From contig JAMJFZ010002307.1 in the NCBI GenBank assembly GCA_026225945.1, positions 9,115,501 to 9,179,500 on the forward strand: a stretch of 64,000 bases of DNA, given 5' to 3'. Position 1 is the first letter of the stretch, and each line of letters starts with the position of its first letter. Source of the stretch: Cricetomys ansorgei. Lineage: Eukaryota; Chordata; Mammalia; Rodentia; Nesomyidae. Below the pieces are notes generated by a model. The model saw only the letters and a list, made by a program, of their open reading frames with translations. It was not told the DNA's origin and searched no databases. The translations under genes were made by a program, and so were the position numbers. Below are positions 48,668-61,329 of this stretch, one piece after another.

Positions 48668-48721
<54 letters not shown>

Positions 48722-48748
48722 CTGTGTGTGTGTGTGTGTGTGTGTGTA
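48668..48748. repeat. (TG)n microsatellite
   Basis: Two (TG)n runs broken by TTCTG, about 80 bp in all. Confidence 0.97.
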
Positions 48749-48885
48749 TGTTAAGGTTAGCGGAACACCTGCAAAAGTCAGTTCTCTCTACCATGTGGAT
48801 TCTGAGAACTAAACTTGGATCCTGGGCTTAGTGGCAAGTGTGTGTGCCCACTAAGTCCTGTCGCAGGTCCCCACCTCCAGCCTTT
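48749..48885 (-). repeat. B2/B3-type SINE
   Basis: AAAGTCAGTTCTCTCTACCA, GAACTAAACTTGGATCCTGG and GGCAAGTGTGTGTGCCCACT. The adjoining (TG)n probably grew from this element's tail. Confidence 0.75.
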
Positions 48886-49439
48886 TTGATCATTGCTTTA
48901 TTATAAAAGAATACAAATTCAAATAAGCTAGGGAGAAGCACACAATACGAACCTGAGAGGGCACCACAACTGAGGATGTTTCGTTTTCAAGGACACAAAT
49001 CCCATCCAACCCATTAGTATATCACAAAATCAAGAATTCTTCCAGCCTCAAAACTCACTGTGCCATGTGCTCACCACTTTAATGAGGCTCTGTTAGGCAA
49101 GGTTGGCTGAACCATTGACACTGTTGATATGGTCTCCCTTTTCCTACTCTCCCCCAGATTTAGACATCCATAACTTGGCTCAGAGTCTGTGAGTCACGCT
49201 TTTGGTTAGTCAGTTCCATTCTGAGCCATTTCATTCACACAAAGTGACCCACTCCCCACGAGGAGTCATCTATTAGCATAAATTAATATGTAGGGTATGA
49301 GTTGCCCACCATGAAAAACAAAGATTCTCTACTGTCTCAAAAAATTTAGAGATAAAAATAACTCCCAGGGACCAGATCTGCCAAAGAATTTGACACAGTT
49401 GTCCCTGAAAACATTTGTTTTTCAATATTAATTTAAAAA

Positions 49440-50094
49440 ATAAACCTCATGTATAGATGCTGTGTGTTACACATATTTTCCCTGTTCCCCCTAACCTGCC
49501 TTTTCTTACCACTTCTCCTTCCCTTTCGTGCATTCAGAGGGAGGTTGCTTAATAGCCTTGATTTGTTTAATGTGATGGTCTTCAGCTACAAACATTTCCC
49601 TGCAAATGACATAATTCCATTCTTCTTTTGGATGAAAAGCATTCCATAGTGTACTTATACTACATTTTCTTTATTCATTCACTTGTTGCTGTACAGCTAG
49701 CTTGTTTGCATAACTTGGCTATTGTGAGCAGTGCTGCAATAAATACTGATGTGCGAGGGTCTCTGTGCTCTGTGATACGGTGTCCTTTAGGTGAATACTC
49801 GGGAGTGACATAGCTAGGTCACATGGTTGATCTGTTTTTGGTTTTCTGAAAAACCTCCATACTGCTTCCACTGAGAGTGGGCTCATTTATCTTCCCACTA
49901 GCACTGTACAGGATTCTCTGTTGCCTACTGTGATGGTCTGAATAAGAATGCTCCCCATTGGCTCATATATTTGAATGACTAGTCAAGTGGCACTATTTCA
50001 GAAGGATTGGGAGGTGTGGTCTTGTTAGAGGAAGTGTGTCACTGGGGGGGGTGTGGAGTGTGCTTTGGGATTTCAAAAGCTCACAGCAGGCCAG

Positions 50095-50165
<71 letters not shown>

Positions 50166-50760
50166 CCCTCTGTGGATTAGGATGTAGTTCTCAGCTACTG
50201 CTCCAGCACCATGTGTGCAACTATGCTTTCCACCATAATGATAATGGACTTAGTGTTTGAAACTTCAGGCAAGTTTCCAATTAAATACTTTCTTTTATAA
50301 GAGTTGCCTTGGTCATGGCCTCTCTTCACAGCAATAGAACAATGACTTAGATAGCCCCATCCTCACCCTTACAGTATATGCTGTTGATTTCTCAGTGACT
50401 AACATTCTGACTATGGTGACAAATGGAAACAAAACTCAACATAGCTTAGATTTGCCCTTCTTCAGTGGCTAGTGAAGTTAAGTGTTTCTTCATACATTTC
50501 TCGGTCATTTGTAGTTCCCCTTTTGCAAACTATCTGTTCATTTCATTAGCCCATTTTTTTATTAGATTATTTGTTTTTCTTGTTTAGTTTTTTTTTTAAT
50601 TCTTTGCACATTCTGTATATCAATCCTCTGTCAGATGTACAGCTGTCAAAGACTTTCTCCCACTCCCAGGCTGCCTCTTCGCTCACTTAACTGCGTCCTT
50701 TCTGCAGAAAGATTTTCATGAATATCTAAATGATCATTGATAATCTACATAGTATAGCAG
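49440..50760 (-). mobile_element. L1 ORF2 3' fragment, reverse, split by an LTR-like element
   Basis: Left part: TGGATGAAAAGCATTCCATA, GTGAGCAGTGCTGCAATAAA, CCTCCATACTGCTTCCACTG and CCACTAGCACTGTACAGG. Right part (from 50353): TAACATTCTGACTATGGTGA, TTTGCAAACTATCTGTTCAT, TGTATATCAATCCTCTGTCA and TGCAGAAAGATTTTCATG. Both read as the complement of ORF2 in one continuous order. Confidence 0.85.
49926..50352 (+). mobile_element. LTR-like repeat inserted in L1, with (TC)n
   Basis: Starts CTGTGATGGTCTGAATAAG and ends GCAATAGAACAATGACTTAG. GGAGGTGTGGTCTTGTTAGA and GGAAGTGTGTCACTGGGG are typical of a high-copy rodent repeat. A (TC)n run at 50098-50167 lies inside. Confidence 0.65.
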
Positions 50761-52848
50761 AAGCTTTTATTTTCATTTTCAGATTTATTATTAAGCTTTT
50801 GTAAAGGCCATATCGTTATCTTTGTTTTTTTAAACGCTATAATTAAAGTAGAAAAAAATGAAGTACTCCAGGAATCTCAGCTTGTGTCTGAAAGAGACCT
50901 GATGCCCCCAGCATGCCCAAATCATTCAACATACTAAGCAGTGTAGAAGTCCGCCAGCATAAGGACTTTATAATGACATCTTTAATTCCTACTATGTAAC
51001 CTCTGTCTGTTGGTGTGCACATGAGATAATATTTATCCTATTCTAGGTAAAGAAGAAGATGGAGAAACACAGTTTATATAATGGACAATGTTTTTATGAC
51101 CTTAAAAGAAAGGTTAGCAAAGACACTTAACAAAATTGGGCTCTGAGATCGGACATTCTCTAAATGTGTACTGACATTACCACCATTTAAACTGGTAATT
51201 AGCTACTTAACTTTCTTCTTTTTAAAGCTCTTGTTTTCTGTTTCTTGTTTTCATAATAAAATTGTGTAATGTCAAGTCCTATCCCAAGAAATTAGAATCT
51301 TTCAGTTGGATGATGCTTCATGTCACATCAAGTCTAATCTTATGCCAAATATAAAGCCAAGTCACCCCTAGTATACAGAAAATTTCTCTCCTTGGTGATG
51401 GAACTCTGGTTGACTTCTATTGATAAGTAGATTCCCAGAATAAGCCTGATTTCTTACCATACATGTTGATAAATGTTCAGAGAAATAACGTATTATAAAT
51501 TCTAGGGTCAGACCACCTCAATTTGAACCAAGACCCTCCCTTCATGTTCTGGGTCCATGTCTATCATATCAATAAATAATCCATCATAATTTTCTGAGAA
51601 AATTAAGTGATTAATACCCACAGTTACTGCTCAATAAAAATTGCACTCACAATCCCCTTCTATTTTGTGGAAAAGCCATCTCTTTTTCTTTTCATTTACA
51701 ATAGTTTGTGCTCTTTTCCTGTCATTAAACAACCATTTGTCAATATCTTCAAAACATGGTTTCCAAATTCAAACACAATACTCAAAATAGGCACATGCAG
51801 GATGTTTATTGGTCTTCTCTGTCCGTCTTTCTATCTCCAAACCTCCATGTGGAGAGATAGTGCTGCATTGTTCAGTAATGGCATCGTGCTTGTGGTCAAT
51901 TAAAAACTAAAGCTCTTTTTCCTTGTTTTGGCAGTTGCTCTCCATTAGCTCTACTCTTAGGGTTTTTTTTTCCCCTCCTAATTAAATATAAGATGTTATC
52001 CTCCTCCTTAATAAGTGTCAACTCATCACACTGAAAATAGACATTTTTGAAACTTGATTCTGTCACCCAGTGAATCGCTGATCTTTATTGTGTTGTCTGC
52101 AGGTTTACTAAGCAAGCCCCTCGACTTCTCCCAGGTAATTGATACAATTGTTGAGTTGGACAGGCCTGAAAACAGAGCCTTATGGAAAATTCCTACAGAC
52201 CTCATGGCACGTTAATGACAATCAACTTAATCCTTCTCTTGTGGGTCTACTCAGTTCCCAGTTCGCCTAATTACTCTCATCCCACCCAGACACTTCCTCC
52301 TCCCTCCCTAAATGACATCACAGGAGGTTCTGTCATGTTTTACTGGGAGTGGGCTCCTTCTCTGTTTGTGACAACCCCCTTAACCCATCAGAATATAATT
52401 CAAGAAAGAAGATGAATTTCATTTCAATGATCCGTTCTTGCGATCCTATGGTGGCTTACAGTGACTAATTAGTGTCCCCCAAAGAGAATGGGCCTTTGAC
52501 CAAAACATCACTTCGGGTAAGTCATTATCCCTCTAAGATTGTTTTCTCTTAATTAAAAATAGAGCGATATTTTTTTCCTCCGAAATGATTAGAGGATGAA
52601 ATTAGATAAAGCATTTCAAAATTCCAATGCCAGAGTTTAGCTGTAACTATAAAATGGTCACAGATTATAACAGTGCATTCTCCTGAAAACTAGGTAAGCC
52701 AAGCCAGTCAAGTGGTCAGATAACTTTGTAGAACAGGATTGAGCAGGATAAAACCAACCTTGTGACGGCTGTTAGGTACCTGACACCCCTTCGGGGTTCC
52801 ACGCTGCATTTATGGTATTTTCCACTTTTGAGAAACCTTGTCAGTCTC

Positions 52849-52890
52849 GTGTGTGTGTGTGTGTGTGTGTGTGTGAGTGTGAGTGTGTTT
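52849..52890. repeat. (TG)n microsatellite
   Basis: (TG)n with two GAGTG interruptions, followed by G-rich TGGGGGTGGGG. Confidence 0.95.
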
Positions 52891-54129
52891 TGGGGGTGGG
52901 GAGCAATCAGCTATCACAGTCTCATGGGCTCCAAGCTACATTAGTCATTTTTAGCACAGTGATGGAGAAAGGGTGTGAATGCGGCAAATTCAAAGGATTT
53001 CTCAAAACTCAACTGTGCAGCAAGATAACTGTTAGAGTGACATTTTCAGTACAAGTGAGAAATCTGATCCTTCTGGGATCGCTCACTCGGAGCGTTTTAA
53101 AGGAGAAGACACGAAACTAAACCCATCCTCCTACACTAATCACTTCAGGAACGGTTTCTCTAAAAGTAGCAACGGTAATATAAGGCGGCGGAGAAGTCAG
53201 TCAAACCGCCTGTGTCGACTATCCCATTAGGAACAAGATCGGTTTCCTCACACTCGTGACTCCAAACTTACCTTTTGACAAAAATAACAAAATAGAAATT
53301 CAGGGAGAAATGACATCTCAGTTACAGAGTTGCAGGTGATGGAAAATGCCTGAAAGAAAAGGGAAAATTGGGTAGAATGAAGAGGTCAAGCTTCGTGTCC
53401 CCCCATCCCCTTGGTCTCACCTCCTCCAGTTTCGGGAAAAGTACAAAGAATTTAGCTGTTTAATTCAAATCAAGACCATTTTTAAATTAAAAATGAGATC
53501 CTTTTAAATTCTCATTTGAATATCTACAGGAATTGAGGGCACTGACAGCCATGTCAGCGTGAATCACAGAGTCGCTCTTGAAACAGAAATCTGCAGTTTC
53601 TGGGAACTTGAGAGGAGAAAATATTTTTTCCTTGTGGACAAGTATTCGGCTGAGTCTCACGGGTCTGTGTCTTTTTTCTAAGAGATCTCTTTCTTCCGAT
53701 CGGGGTCTATGACTGGGCTTTTAACTATGTATGTAGTTAAAAGATCTTTTTTAAAGATTATAGATTCATAGATCTTGAAGGGAAAGCAGTAGCCTGCTAC
53801 CCCTGAAGTCCCCTGAGGTCAGGACCATGTTTGAGTGGACAGGTCCCCTGCAGCTTCTACTGGTAAACTCTGCTCATGCTCAGTCAGAATCAGACAGAGG
53901 ATCCTCCTGACGTGACAGTGTTATGAAGCCCAGATACAGTTTGTTCTACATCCTAAAAATCTGACCCCACAAAAATCTGTGGTGCTGCTCAGGAATATTT
54001 AAATTTGTGACAGTACCAACGAAGAGCCCAAGTTACCCATTAGGCTATAGGCATTCACTAACCATTGCTATTGGCTCACAAAATGTGGAAAATGAAGTAT
54101 ATCCTATTTATTTTTAATTTTGCGGCTTG

Positions 54130-54308
54130 GCGTGTGTGTGCACACACATGTGTGTTTGTGTACATGCATGTGTGTGCACATTTAGTGTGTGTGCACGTCC
54201 ATGTGTACAGTGTATGTGTTTACATGCATGTGTATGCATATTCATGTGTGTACACATACATGTGTGTAGTGTACATGTGCACATGTGTGCACACATGTGT
54301 GCATTATA

Positions 54309-54361
<53 letters not shown>
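54130..54361. repeat. Long alternating TG/CA region
   Basis: About 230 bp of almost strictly alternating purine and pyrimidine: ACATGTGTGT/ACATGCATGT motifs at 54130-54310, then an uninterrupted (TG)n run at 54312-54361. Confidence 0.95.
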
Positions 54362-54364
<3 letters not shown>

Positions 54365-54369
54365 ACTCA

Positions 54370-54620
54370 GAGGACAATCTCAGGTGTCAGTCCTCATTTT
54401 CTGCTTGTTCCAGGCAGGGTCTCTTTGCTGTTCACTGCTGTGTTTGCTGTGCTAGTTTCCTACAATTCGGCCTCCAAGTCCCATCTCTGCAGGTGGAATG
54501 GGGACACAGATAAGCCCTCCAGTGCCTAGATGTTATGTGTGCTCTTGGGGTTCTGACTCAGGAACTTACACTCTCACACAACAGGTCATTGCCCTCTGAG
54601 TCATCTCCATAGCCTTAACC
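54370..54620 (-). repeat. Old rodent dispersed repeat (RMER1-like)
   Basis: CAATCTCAGGTGTCAGTCCT, TCCAGGCAGGGTCTCTTTGC, TTGGGGTTCTGACTCAGGAA and CCCTCTGAGTCATCTCCATA recall the repeat at 5640-5880. Family uncertain. Confidence 0.45.
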
Positions 54621-55971
54621 TTTGTTTTTCACTTTTTCTGAGCTTGAATTACTTCTGTAAAATGGTTTTACAGTAACTTTCTTTCCAAGACTTTTATGGG
54701 AACACTATATGAAAAAGATAACATAGCTCAAGACAAGACATGGTATATATAAAACAAAGAGAATGACTTCTGTCATTAAGGTTGCTGTAATCGAATGTGG
54801 TTCCAATGTCTTCCAGGGCAGTGAGATGTTTGTTAGATATGATTTGCTGTAGCATTTCAATAATTCTCTAGGAAAAAGAGAACCATAATGCAAAGCTCAA
54901 TTTGTCACACACTACCTCAGTCTCAGATTCAGCTCTGAATAAGGCAACATAAAACAGTACTCAGGGTTCTTTTTGGCTTTGTGGACTCATATCATAAATG
55001 ACATCTCCTCTGCATGGCTAATACCTAGAGCAAGGTAGAGTCAGAAGATGGGCATCTCCGGGCACAGAGTGCCTAGAAATGGTACTGAAATCGAGACTAG
55101 GAGCATGTGTTTTTCTGCATGGTGAGTGTCACCCTGACCTATTTCTGTGAAAGAGTTCCTATTTCAGGGCCCAGAAGTAGAGAGTCATTGGTTGTATGAA
55201 AGGAGCCCATAAAATTATAGTAGCAATCTGAAAATGTGCAGCAATAGAGAGATTGACGTGACATTGTGGAGTTACACAGGGGTAAAATTGTATGGGACCT
55301 TTGACTTACAGAGGATTTTTTTAAAGCTTAAATATAGTAAATCACAAAGATGCTGGGAGAGTGAAACCTTCTGTGGGTCTTTAGAGGTTTCTGTGGATGT
55401 GACATGATTTGGAAGAGAATAAAAAGGCATATTCAGAAGAAGTAGGAGGAAGCAAAATAATTCAAGCAAATGAAGGTATTCATGAAGCAGAGACGTAGGC
55501 AGGGGATGAGGCGTGGAGGACACAGCTCTGCTTCGGAGATGCAACCAACACTGCTTTGGGATAGTTTTGAACATCAGTAGGTGCAGGAAGAGAGGAGGTG
55601 GCATCACAGAAACTCCAGCTGCCTAAGAACTCACTGGGTGGGAAGAGAATGTTTACTAAATGGAAAAGACTTGGAAGAATATGCTGTAACACTTAACACA
55701 TTAAGGTTGGCATACTAGAAAGGCATCTAGATAGAAACACCCAAAGCTTAAAAAGAGAAAGACGTTGATTAGGCATAGAAATACAAAAATATTTGGCGCA
55801 AAAGTAGCATCTAAAGCCATGAGATTGAGTATAGTTACCAAGTATGAACATTAAAATCAAGGGGGGAAAAATCCCAGGGTTTAAGAGTTCAGATCTGAAG
55901 TGTTCAGGAAGATGATGAGGTAGGATATTCTACTGAAGAAAGACAGGTCTCCACCAGGGTGTTGTGAGTAG

Positions 55972-56145
55972 AATTTATATATATGCGCATATATATAATA
56001 TGTATTATATATACACCCCATATATATGCATACGTGTGGTGTATACAGAAATATACATGCACACCTACGTATGTATATGTACATGTGTGAATTATATAGA
56101 TACGTATGTAGTGGGTGTGTATGCGTGTGTATATTTGTATGCTAA
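55972..56145. repeat. AT-rich alternating (TATA/TGTA) low-complexity region
   Basis: TATATATGCGCATATATA and TATATGTACATGTGTG-like runs; contains self-complementary stretches such as ATATATGCGCATATAT. Confidence 0.9.
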
Positions 56146-57067
56146 CTAAACCTAAGAGATTGTTTCAAGAGTACAATGGCATCAAATGCTACTGCAAAAA
56201 CAAAAAAAACCAAACTGTTACACTGCAGTCACTCATAGCATCCATAGGAGCCATCTGCATGGTGAGACAGGAGTGAGAACTAGACGGAAGTGGGTTGCCG
56301 AATACCAAGGTAAGCAAGGAAATAAAGAAGCTCCTGAAGAACTTAGGACTGATATGGTTTAAGAGACTAGTGATGGCTGGAAGAGCATGTGGGGGAAGTG
56401 GTCAGATTTAGCAAATCAAAACACTACGTGTGCAGTTAAATTTTAATTTGAGATACAAAGTGAATGAACATTTTAGTATTTTACTGGAGTCATAAATATG
56501 CAAAGAATGACCGGTGCAACGTTGAATGCATCCTTACCCTAAAGTATAGGATTTACTGTCCCCAAACTCAACTATCAGAGAACCTCACGTATAGACTCAG
56601 CTACTTTTATTATGTCTGCATGTACTCGACTGAAGAGCACACCCAGTGTGGGTGGAGAAGGAACACGTTTCAAGAGAAAGGAGGGGAGCTTGTGGAGCTG
56701 ATGGGACCGAAGCTCTGATGCAGAGAGGGTGGAGACTCAGTCAGGGGCCAACGCAGAGCTGGACTTCTGGAAAATAGACTCAGGAGAGACAGGAGGAGCT
56801 AGGCATGTGTGCAGCTTCCTCTGAGCACTACCCCTTTCTCTATGAAGCATGCAGCAAGCCACCTATAGCAGACATGGGCTTAGAAGGCAGAAACTCCACA
56901 CTCCAGTTAATGTGGAGGAAAAAATTTTTCCTCTATATATGCAAACCAAGAGAAAGTCTCTCTTCTAAAAATTTAAAATTACTAAATTATATTCTCAGTT
57001 GAATTGAGTTGCAAAGGAAGGAAAGACTTCGCAAACAAGCAACTAGTGTGCAAAACAAACTCAACTT

Positions 57068-57262
57068 CTGGAGCTGGGGAGATGGTTCACTGGTGAAGAG
57101 CTCTTGCAGAAGACCAAGGTTCAATCCCAGCTGTGAGGTCAGGTTGCTCACAACTGACTATAACTCCAGACTTAGGATCTCTGATGGCTCTTCAGTCACG
57201 TGCACATACCCACGCATAGACACATAATTAAAAATAATATAAATAAATCTTTAAAAATTAAT
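57068..57262 (+). repeat. B2/B3-type SINE
   Basis: GGAGCTGGGGAGATGGTTCA, AGACCAAGGTTCAATCCCAG, TCACAACTGACTATAACTCC, then an AAATAATATAAATAAATCTT tail. Confidence 0.92.
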
Positions 57263-57924
57263 TCCTGCTGTACCCAGGAAAGTAAAATTTAGGATTGTAT
57301 TATTCTTAATAACTCCACTTAAGGAATGATCTATTAATTCAGCCCACAAGTACATATTGGTGCCTACTGTGTGCAAGGACTGGATAGATGGTGAATTAAT
57401 AATGCCCAGACTGATGTTTAATTAACAAGAAGAACCTTACAGAAATATTTGACACTCAAATTAATATCAGATATATTCATTTGACTAATGCTATTACAAT
57501 TACAGTTCATAGCTAATGGCATTATCGGCCTATTATCACAAAGCATTACCTCTCTGCTGAAACTCATTTCCATGATAATTCATTGAAATCATCAAGAGAA
57601 CACACTATCTTGATGGATTTTCCCTCCCAATGCTCTTCAAAAGAATGAACTCACCCTTACAAGAAAGCCTGTTATGTCAAATACCATCCCGGCCCTTCTC
57701 CCTGCCTGTGCAGGTGAACAATGCTTCGTGATTTCTCTAACAACTCTGGAAGACACAGTGTCCCTTCTTGGAAACAGCAACTCGAATTCATTTTTATCCA
57801 CAGTTCCCAAGAACTGGAAATGCAAATCGAAGTCAAAACGTGGGAGACGTGGAGAGCAGGATTGAGCCGTGTGCGGATCTGAGGCCCATTTCAGCACATC
57901 TGTTCACTCAACAAATATTTATTC

Positions 57925-58020
57925 TGTCTCCTTTATTTGACTTTAGGCAAGCAGTTCAGCCCTTCTGTGCCTCTGTTTCCTTGTCGGTAAATTAAAGGAA
58001 ATAATAATCTGAGTTTTTAT
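57925..58020 (+). repeat. MIR-like fragment
   Basis: GACTTTAGGCAAGCAGTTCA, TCTGTGCCTCTGTTTCCTTG and GGTAAATTAAAGGAAATAAT are the MIR core and its right part. Confidence 0.7.
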
Positions 58021-58164
58021 TAGATAACTATGAAAAATATGATAGAAAAGTCAAACTTAGAATACAGTTGTTAGGTATTATTTCCTTCAGGTATCATGAA
58101 AATTAATGTGTTTTAAAAATTAACTCAGGTAGGTGAGCTATGAATCTCAAATGAAGCATTTAAA

Positions 58165-58398
58165 TCAGGTTACTGGAAAGGGAAAGGAAAGAAATTAACA
58201 TTTATTAAGTGTCAGTTATATGCAGGCCTGGCTGTATGCATTCCACAAAGATATTATTTCACTAAACCTTCACAGGCCTTTGGGGGCAGATATCTGTAGC
58301 CCCAACATATATAAGAAGAGAATTAGCTCAGAAAGCGTGTGAGTTACCGCAGTCATACAGCCATGGAGGATTTCAGATTCCAAAGCTCTCCTCGCTGC
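58165..58398 (-). repeat. MIR SINE, nearly full length
   Basis: AACATTTATTAAGTGTCAGT, TATTTCACTAAACCTTCACA, GAAGAGAATTAGCTCAGAAA and CAGTCATACAGCCATGGAGG follow the whole reversed MIR order. Confidence 0.75.
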
Positions 58399-59207
58399 TC
58401 TGGGTTTATTTCCCAGAGTTCAGAAGTTGGTTCACTTTAGAGAATGGCTAGTACATCTCTTTAATGGCACATTTCTTAAAACCACAGAGAGAACGGGTGG
58501 AGAGAAAGAAAGTGAGAGATGGAGGGAGAGAGAGAGGGGAATGCTGTACCTAAAATACAGCAGGGTATACAACTCATTTCAATTCATCTCAACAGTCTTA
58601 GAAACCTGCTAAGTCACCAGTCCTACCAGATCACTTTTTAAAAATAATAATGAAGTCTAAGGAAACTAATTGCTTGTGCTCCAACTGCCTTTAAAAGGGC
58701 GTTATGAAAGGTGTATATCATGATTTTTCAGTTATTTGCTTTCCAAATTTTATTGCCCAGCCAATAAAAGGGGGATCACTTCATTGTTTCCAGAAAGAGC
58801 AGAGATCAGTTCAGAATTGAAAGGAACAGGAAGTAACGTAGAACAAGATCATGCGTGTTTGAGGTATTTGCAGGATTTCTATGGAGTGATATCTCACTAG
58901 AGCTAGAGACTATAGGTCTTGGGACCACCTTGTTCTCCTCATTGATGGTACTGGGGCTTCTGAAACAATATCTCAGGGAGGTTTTATGACTAGCACATGC
59001 CTCCCAAGGTGCAGTTTCAAGGCTGCTAACGACCTGCTGATGGAGAGGTGCAGGTGGTCAAAACACAGCTCTAGATCATTTTATAATTAGTCACAAATGG
59101 TTTTTTGCAAATTCAATTTTTCCAGTCTTTTGCTGTAAAAGCAATATATGTATAAATAAGTCCAAGTATAAAGGAGGCAGAGGACCGAGTTTGAAAAGAT
59201 GAAGGAC

Positions 59208-59375
59208 AATGGGACTGAAGGGATTGCTCAGCAGTTAAGAACACTTACTAGTCTTGCAGGGGACTTGCGTTTAGTGCCTAGTATGCATGTCAAAACTGCC
59301 TATGACTCCAGCTCCAAGGGTTCTACCTACTCATGTACACAAAGGGAAAACCATTAGAAGAAAACATAGGTAAAT
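59208..59375 (+). repeat. B2/B3-type SINE
   Basis: GGGACTGAAGGGATTGCTCA, GCAGTTAAGAACACTTACTA and CCTATGACTCCAGCTCCAAG, with a decayed tail. Confidence 0.82.
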
Positions 59376-59396
59376 AATTTATCCATCAACTTCATT

Positions 59397-59510
59397 GTTT
59401 GTTTGTTTATTTATTTATTTTGTTTGTTTGCTTTGAGACAGGGTTTCTCTGTTGCAATTCTGGCTGTCCTGGAACTCATTCTGTAGACCAGCTTGGCCTC
59501 TACTTCCGGC
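59397..59510 (-). repeat. B1 SINE, partial, with (TTTG)n tail complement
   Basis: A TGTTTGTTTGTTTATTTATT tail, TTTGAGACAGGGTTTCTCTG, CTGGCTGTCCTGGAACTCAT and CTGTAGACCAGCTTGGCCTC. It is the least diverged B1 in the window; the 5' half is absent. Confidence 0.95.
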
Positions 59511-59924
59511 CATCAACTTTATTTTAAAAATATTATTTTTAGTGTTTGTGTGTGGGTGTGTGTGTGTAGCAGTCACAAAGATCAGAAGAAGGCAGATGGA
59601 ACTTTTAATATGCATAGAGAGTACTAATATTGTATTTCTTTGAGTTTTAGTTGTGTCCTTTGTTCATTTTTATTGCTTTCCTGAAATAACTATAAAGAGA
59701 AGCCTAATTTCTTCTTTATATTCTTTATGTATAGTATCATTTAGTCATATTCGTCACTAAGATTTTCCTAGTTTTGACTGAGTAGTTTTCTTTTAGAGAT
59801 GACTCTTTAAGACATCTACTGACCTACAACAGTCAAATCCTTTGAGCAGTTTCCATGGTGATTATTATTATTGCGTTCATTATTGGTTGGGGCATTTTCG
59901 TGGCTAAACTTTTTTTTTTAAGTG

Positions 59925-60128
59925 TATGTGTGCACATGTGGAGATGAACAGCCTCCTAGAATCTCTTCTCACCTTCAACTGTGTTGAGCACAGTGTCTCT
60001 CATCCTGCCCTGCTGCACACTGCAGGCTAGATGGCCTACAAGCTTCTGGAGACTCTCCTTTCTCTGCCTCCTCTCTCCTCTGTAGTAGTGCTGGGATTAT
60101 GGATGCATGCCACCACACCCAGCTTTGG
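59925..60128 (-). repeat. Old rodent dispersed repeat
   Basis: GTGTGCACATGTGGAGATGA, GTGCTGGGATTATGGATGCA and TGCCACCACACCCAGCTTTG. Layout is like the element at 5640-5880. Confidence 0.5.
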
Positions 60129-61329
60129 GGGTCCTTGTCTGGAGCTCTAGCACTCTGTTCGCCAGACTCACATGACGGGCTAAACATTCTGCATTTAATG
60201 TTTCATCTGCATGGATTTGATTTTGATTTTAAAGGGAATACACAATTTTCCTCAAATAGCCAACATTCACAGTGTTATTTGATATATGTTAGGAAAAGCT
60301 GGTAAAACAATCCCATGGCTTGAGGATATATCAAATTAAATTCCCCTATTTGTGATACACTTGCACATACGCTCAGATCCTAATTGATGTTAGAAGCTAC
60401 TTCAAGCTGTTTGCTTTCCCATTTCTCTTAGCTATCTTTCAATCTCAGATTCCTATCACTTTCCTTTCATTGTTAAGATTTTATTATTAGATTCCATGAC
60501 TGATATTCCAAATCATCTTTGATTTATGATTATTCTTTATTTGTTGATTCTGTATTCTTTGTGATTTATACTTACAGATAAATTTTGGAATTGTTCTATC
60601 TCTTTCCCCTAATCACTTGTTCTTATTCTTTTACCCAACCCCTTTAATTTTAACAAAACAAGTAAAGTTTCTAAGATAAACCTCAGGGGCGGGGGAAACA
60701 TCTTCCATTGACAAGGAACAAAATGACTTCTAAAAAATCTGTTGAGTCACTGAAGACCAAACTCTGTGGCATGTGTTTTTACCTAGAGCCGTCTCCACAG
60801 CCCCAGAATAATAGCAACACCAGACAACCTTCACCTTTTGCTTTGTGATAAATGTGGATCTGTCATATCTTCCTCTTAAGTATATTTGTGGGTTTATAAA
60901 ATCATAAGCTTTGTCATGAGTAATTTTTCTTCAAGCATCTCAACAAATCACATTAAATTGTTCTGAATAATTGCTATGCATCTCTTGGGATCACCTTGAT
61001 TTTTTTCTATGACCCATCACTGCTGTATACCATCACCCATCACTGCTGTATATTTGATTAATAGACCTTTCAGTATGAAATCACATGGAATAAACAGCAC
61101 TGTGACCCTCTGGTTGTGTTCTGCCTGAATTCGGAGAAAAGCTCCAGTTCTTCCCTGACAGTCAGGAAGCTCAGTCAGGCCCCTAATATCCCCTCATCTT
61201 ATTTTTGATTGGTAGTGAATAATGTTGTACATTTATGGAAAATAATAAGCTTTATTACATGCTGACATCACAGAATGCTCATGCTAAGCTAATTAACATG
61301 CCAAACCTCTCATATACTTATATCTTTGT

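Noticed and set aside
51750..51800. TWFPNSN-like frame that recalls a SLC15A5 last-exon WFPNT motif
   Set aside because: The following residues do not make a helix-12-like segment and no suitable acceptor in the right phase precedes it.
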